From Austropuccinia psidii (Eukaryota > Basidiomycota > Pucciniomycetes > Pucciniales > Sphaerophragmiaceae): a stretch of 64,000 bases of DNA. A program made the translations under genes and the position numbers. The stretch is taken from positions 12,922,451 to 12,986,450 of the forward strand of contig JALGQZ010000004.1 of NCBI GenBank assembly GCA_023105745.1, given 5' to 3'. The notes under the pieces were generated by a model that had not been told where the DNA came from, searched no databases, and saw only the letters and a program-made list of their open reading frames with translations. This document shows positions 58,181-64,000 of this stretch, in pieces (the first letter of the stretch is position 1; each line of letters begins with the position of its first letter).

Positions 58181-61100
58181 AAAGTGGCTGTGACACCAGG
58201 TCATACTCCTTGATATAGTTTGTAAGTTGTTTTTCTATAAAGTATTTCTCCTTCTTGGCTTTTATGATTTTCAATAATTTCTTTATTCATTAATTCTTCC
58301 TTAATATTTTAATAACCATAAGAATTTTTGAGTTTCTTCATTGGGGGCTGTTGAAAATATTCATATTCTACCTCATCAGAATTCATTTTTAATTCCTTAT
58401 TGGATTTTTCCAAGAGGTTTTTGTCCTGAAAAAGGCTTTATAGTTAATTTTTAATATTATTAAAATGAATATTTTTATCTTGAATCCATTTTTAATTAAT
58501 CTTCTGTTCATACTCATGTTTCTTGGAAGGTGTTCCTACCTCAAAATTTTTCAAAAGATTCTTTCCACTATGAATTTCCTGCCCATTGATTATTTCTCAG
58601 ACATTCAAAATTATGTTATAGGCTTTTTTTCTATCATTAGTTTGTTCAAAATTGATAACTTTGTTTTTGTTTACTTTTTCAGAGACCTCTTCCATGGTCA
58701 AATTTGATTTCATATCCTTTTCCCATATATAGGACTTATTGTATTCAGTTTCATCTTCTGTTTTCCAAAATTCTGGATCTGGAGTAAGAGCTATGTTTTT
58801 GGCTTGAGGTCCATGATTTTTGATGTATTCTTCATATTCACTTGAGCGAGGTAATATTTTCTTTACCCATTAACTCCATTCCTTTTGGTCAGAGGTGGAC
58901 TATTATTTATCTCCTTGAATGTCTTTCTCCATGTACCAGCTTAATAGTTTTTGCTCTTGTTCATCATGTATCTAGTTTTCAAGGATTCCTGAAGATGCTC
59001 CTTGCTCTAATTCTTGTGTTTCAAAAAATTTTCCTTCTCCTAATTATTCTATTATTTCACCATCTTCCATGTCTTCATCTTTTGTGGATAATATTTTGCC
59101 CTTATCAGTATCTTCTATTCTCTTTGAGTCTGGTTGTTTTCCTTTCTTTTTTAGTTTGAAAGAACCTTGACTTCTGAATTAGGCTTTATTTCTGAAGATT
59201 TTTTATTTTCCTTTCCCAAACCACTATTTGCGCTTTCCCATATAACACAGCTCTATTCCTCTTGGTGGTCCTGTTTGCCATCCTAACATATGGGGTTTGC
59301 ATATTGGCATACATAATATTTTGCGATCTTATTCTTGATAGCTAAATATTTCACCTTTTTTCTGTGAAAGGTCCGGTCTAATGTTATTGTCTGCCAAGAA
59401 GGGCCCTCTAAGAACTGTATGTACTTCTCCCTTGGTAGTGAAGAAATGAATTTCTTTTTGTTCTCCAGAAGGCGAAATTACTTGTGTGAATTCAGCTAAT
59501 CCAATTAATGATGTTATATGGCATCAAATTCTTCTTAAAATCGTGTTCAGCTTTCTGTTTGAAAGTGAGGCTGTTATTGCTGCATCTTCAGTGATGATGT
59601 TCAGCTCTGGGGGTGTATCAACAAGTGCCATCACTTGATATTCTTCTTTTCCAACAAATACTTGCATAAACTCAAGTGGAAACTCATAATTAAGTCTTTT
59701 TTTGTCAAATTATTGAATCTTTATAGAAATAAAATATTCTTTAATGTCCAATGTGTTAGCTGATTGAATAACGTCCTTCTCTTCATGAGAAATTTCTTGC
59801 ATCCTGTGAATGAAGGTTGGGGAAGCTGATAAGATTTCTTCCAAGGTTAAGTTATTTTTCTTTTCAATGAATTTCTTCATCACATTTTCCATTGCTAATT
59901 TTGGCTTTAATTCTTCCTTATCCTTTATGCTTTCTCTCTTTTCACTCTTGTGATGAACCATATTTGAATTTAACTTTTCACTTTTGTCTTGAGAATTCTC
60001 CTTTTCTTTACTTTCAGTTCCTTCAAATTTTTAATTTCTTTTAGTATTTTTGTCTTTATATTTGGTTGGAAAATTATCTTTATCTCTTCTTCAGAAAGCT
60101 CCTCATGATAGGTTGCTGGTAGTATGGCCTTTTTACTTTGGAAATCTGTTCTATTTTGGCTTTATTGCTAACCAATCTTTGCTTTGTCTGTCAGAGAGTT
60201 TCATGTGCTTCCAACATCTCAGTGTATGAAGATACTGGTGGTGGTTGCCAATTACCCCAGTCTTCTACTTGAGAAGTTGAAATTTTGTTTTTCTTCCTTA
60301 TTTGGCTCAATTATCTTTGGATCTTCTGATCTTGATTGTGGATTTTCAATTATCTTCTTTGGGATTTCCTTTTTCTCCTTATAAGATTCCCTCACTAAAT
60401 CCTTTGGAGATTTGCTTCTCTCTGAGGTTACTCTTTTGAAATTAAGGTAAATGAAATATAGTCCTTTCCTACTGACAAGTATCTTTTCCATATCTTCTGA
60501 AAGGTATCTGCATTTTTTCAATTAATCACCATTTTCAAAAGTGTAATAAGAATTTAATGGTGGTCTTGGATAAAGCTGTGCTGGCACATAAGGTTGATAA
60601 TTTGAAGGTAAAGGTGCCTGGTTATTTCTTGGTCTGAATGGTTGTGAACTTTGTGCTAGGCCTGATCCTTATGTGTTTGGTTTATATTTCTAGACCTTCT
60701 TTAGTGGATTAACAGCCTCTGATAGTTCTTTCAGCTGGTCCAAAGCATCCTTCATTGCATTTAATTCTTTTTGGGGCTTCTTGAGCTGGTGGGCTCTTAA
60801 TTTTCTTGATAATATCCTTCATTTTCCTGATACCTTGACTCAGCTTTCATCTTTAAATCTGGCTTTCTTTCCACTTTTGATTTCATCTGACTTTGATAAT
60901 TGTGATGTCCCCTTAATAACTAGTGCTGCCTCCAATTCTTCCTCAATATAATTTCTGAGAATATCCATCTCAGGTAAGATATATCATTCCTCTCTTGCTT
61001 GAACCATGGTTCTGTATGCAATCATTCTTTAAGTAAAAATATTTGAAATTTCTGGTTATAAAGGATAAAATAAATCCTCCTGATAATAATTTTCCTTTTT

Positions 61101-61650
61101 GATATACCCATACTTAAGCAGATATTTTGGAATTATGTCAAATTCTCCAATAAACTTTCTGTATTGGGACCAACTCTTGACTCCTCCTTCCTGGGGAGTT
61201 TTATTAAATAGTCTTGTTAATTAATCTTTCCTGTGTCTTATTTCTGGATCCAACTTTCCCCATTTAATGATCATTACCTCTTTCAATTGATCACAATCCT
61301 CCATTTCATATCCTAGCATTACTTCAATTTCATATCTGATATCATTATCTACACTCCATAATACTTTTTGCATGGGAAAATCCCTTTCATTGGCTCCTTA
61401 AAATAATGCTATCCTGTCAGCTCTCTTGATAAAATCCTCAACATCACTCACCATGCGCAAAGTGGCTACACCTGACAGAAGGTGTTGTATTTGGAAAATG
61501 ACATACAACATAAGTTGGAAATAGGTTTCCACCTCAACTGAAACTGAAATTGTAAAATAGAGTATTTGGAAGAAAAAAGCCACACCTTTAAGGCTCAAAA
61601 TTTTAATTTAAAACCATGATTGGTAGTTCAAAATCTAAGCAAGACTTATT
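58181..61650 (-). mobile_element. Remnant of Ty3/gypsy-like element 4
   Basis: On the minus strand: a gag-like segment (DIRYEIEVMLGYEMEDCDQL, 61310-61250), Lys/Glu-rich linkers (60521-60252, 59961-59710 with LTLEEILSASPTF), a protease-like box ALVDTPPELNII near 59600-59625, and FLADNNIRPDLSQKKGEIFSY near 59350. The usual DTG/DSG of the protease is DTP, so it is inactive. Lys/Glu-rich pre-RT sequence continues to about 58200. Many stops and frameshifts. Confidence 0.6.
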
Positions 61651-62567
61651 TACAAAACAAGCCATGTATTCTAGCCTCAGATGGCTATTTCAATATCTAA
61701 GATCATTATTTCAAAATCGTAATATATGTTACTGTAAAAAGCTCCACCTTAAGAATTATATTTTCTTTTTTGAATTATTTCTTAGAATGAGACAACAGTA
61801 TTATATAAGAACACCATCCTTCCAATTAATAATAATATATTATTATTAGAAAACTTCACTATATTCAGGAGTAATTTTAAATTCCCCATGAAATCCTTAA
61901 GCTTTTGTACCCACTCCTCAAAATTTAGGCATATTTCTCAGGAAGATGGAAATTTATATTTTTTCCTTTTTAATAGAAATTTAATTGCAAAATCTTACTG
62001 TTCAGTTCCTTTAAAATTCTTTGAATGCCAAAAAATTGAATATATTGAGACGTAAAAGTCCCTCATTCTTCATATGAAAAGTATTTTTCAAGATCAAATT
62101 GTGTTAAAGAATTCGATATTTTATTTTAGTAGTGATGTATTTGGATTGACAAAATTTAGTAAAAAAATATATATCTTCTTGATATTCATTTTAAAAAATT
62201 ATGTGGTACAAGATATTCATCTCTATTTATGAATCCAGAAGAAGGGTATTTGCAGTTAACAGAATAAGATTGAATAATAATTTAGTTTCACCCCTGGTAA
62301 TATAGAATTGATATTATTGACCTTATATCTCAATATTATTATCATTGGATTACTCCTTAAATAGGCCATAGAAATTGTACTCAATGTATTACCCTTATTT
62401 CATTGATCTTAATCCTTCATCACAATCAGCTATCAAAAGTTTTACTTTAAGAATTTACCAATTCAGGATATATATTTTCAAATCACTAATTATAGTTCCC
62501 ACATAATAACTCAGATAAATTATTTGTAAATTGTTTTAAGTTATACTTGAGAAATTAACTGAGACGT
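61651..62567. other. AT-rich non-coding stretch
   Basis: No gene, repeat unit or LTR end was recognised. It separates element 4 from LTR D. Confidence 0.4.
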
Positions 62568-63980
62568 TGTCAGGCTGAGTCTATGATGGAGTGATGAATA
62601 ATTGTATATAAAACTTTAAATCTGACTGTGACATGGAACTTTAAGTTTAAAAAAGGGCTTATAATAGATAATGTAAAGGCTTTGATATTAGGAATAGTGG
62701 TGGTGAGCACTATTGAAAGCCCTGGGTGAAGTCTTACCAGTTGCTTAACTATAATAAGAGCTACAACACACTAATTAAGATATACTGTGTTATTTTCCAA
62801 GATTATAACCGTTTTGGACAATTGTACTACTTGGGAACTCAAGAGAAGGATGGGGATTGCTTTTCTGGCAGAGAAAAGGCCTCCTTTTGTCCTGAAATGG
62901 GGTGGGAAGGTCCTCTAGACCATCCATGTAGGAAAAGTGAAGATTTTTCACTTCAGAGTACTGGCTTGTGGTTTTCAAAAGGCTTGTATTCTCTGTATTG
63001 AGGTCAGATGTGGCTTTGAAACCACATCTAGGCGGTTTTCCCCAATGAAGGGTGAAAATTTTCATCTGGGGACCACACAGCACTCTTCTGACGTGTATGA
63101 CATGTAGAAATCTGTACAGAACCTGAATTGGACCCCAGTATTGAATTAAAAATGAGGCATTGAAATATAAACAACCATTTTCATCTATTTGACACCTCAT
63201 AATCATAGTTGTGGGATAGTATCCCACAGTAAAGGTGTATTGGACAAACTGTGAGATTTTGACCTGAAACGTGGTATACCTTTGTCAGTGTTTAAGATAT
63301 TGACCTCAAATTTGGCTCATTGTGTAGCCCTGGAGGTGATCTACACAATGGTACCTCACATTCTATGGGTAAAATTAAATATTGCAAAGTTATGCCATGT
63401 TCAATTTTGCTATCCAGATATATGATTTTCTCAAAAACTGTGAGGGAGCTGTTTGCCCCATACCTTTTGTTCTAGATGGGATATTGGGAAATGTATTGCA
63501 CCATCAGATAGCCTTGATTGTGCTCTTCTTAAAATGAACCCACTTTAGGTATTTCACACTAAAACTGTAGAAGCTAGATGGGAGGTGAATATTTTATTCA
63601 CCATTATTTGACCTTATTTTGGCCCCAGCTTCTGTAGTTTTGGTGCTAGGTCAGTTTGGCTAGAGCCATTGGATAGCCCTTACTTAGAGCTTCTATTTGA
63701 ACACCCATTTTCTGGGGTTAAGTCTCTTCTGCTGTATTTCAGATGAGAGGTGAAAATTAAGGTTTATGCTCAGCAACTTCTTTGAGCTGGAATAACTTTG
63801 TTATTCTCTTTCTATGATGATGGGACTTGTATATTTGCAAAAAGGTGAGTTTCCTCTTTCTTGTGTTACCTTTTGAGCTGGTTTGAATCAGATCCATGTT
63901 TTGGTTGTATTTTGCTCTACCATTGGTTCATGGCATGTGGCTGTCATACTTGTGCTCTGGTTTTGAGTCACAGGCTGACA
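62568..63980 (-). repeat. LTR D, element 1/2 family, solo or edge LTR
   Basis: 1413 bp from TGTCAG to CTGACA, in the same orientation as LTRs A-C but more diverged. Flanks GACGT and GTTAT do not match, so a clean solo-LTR target duplication is not present. The partner LTR may lie to the right of the window. Confidence 0.88.
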
Positions 63981-64000
63981 GTTATTATACTAAAGACTAT

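Noticed and set aside
62563..63985. Target-site duplication around LTR D
   Set aside because: Flanks GACGT and GTTAT do not match, so a clean solo-LTR insertion is not supported.

Overview
The window looks like a transposon-rich, gene-poor stretch of a basidiomycete genome, most likely a rust fungus (Pucciniales). Austropuccinia psidii is my best guess, recalled from the style of its repeat families and not tested. Supporting signs are short GT-AG introns, chromodomain Ty3/gypsy retrotransposons with few CpG, a Tnp2-type DNA transposase with a companion gene, an SNF2-helicase pseudogene and a TET/JBP-like dioxygenase. I saw no tRNA, rRNA or CRISPR array.

1-16.8 kb is a very large inverted duplication. 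Each arm carries a two-exon Tnp2-like transposase, a divergently transcribed three-exon companion gene of unknown function, and at the outer end the 3' end of an SNF2-type helicase. The arms meet at a GC-rich axis (about 7.2-7.5 kb) built from a small repeat that recurs at 28 kb. All five exon pairs have identical lengths in the two arms. The left copies carry nonsense codons; the right transposase and companion gene are intact. The right helicase is a pseudogene.

16.8-27.9 kb is the least retroelement-like part. It holds a tandemly duplicated promoter-side block, a multi-exon gene for a protein with two CxxC knuckles (19.9-21.2 kb), a 40-bp minisatellite, a TET/JBP-like dioxygenase gene with one in-frame stop, an intact four-exon gene for a 677-residue protein I do not recognise, and an 84-bp minisatellite. 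Near-perfect palindromes of 24-38 bp around a GGCATGCC-like core lie near several of these genes, and two of them bracket the dioxygenase gene.

27.9-64 kb is a nested pile of long-terminal-repeat retrotransposons. Element 1 (28.5-36.0 kb) is truncated and joined to the small GC-rich repeat. Element 2 (38.45-48.45 kb) sits in a gag-like gene with a TTCAA target duplication. Element 3 (about 49.4-57 kb) is interrupted by a 1.77-kb solo LTR of another family. Element 4 (about 58-61.6 kb) is badly decayed, and a further element-1-type LTR lies at 62.6-64.0 kb. All are on the minus strand and all carry disabling mutations. Only element 1 keeps an intact reverse-transcriptase YxDD box.
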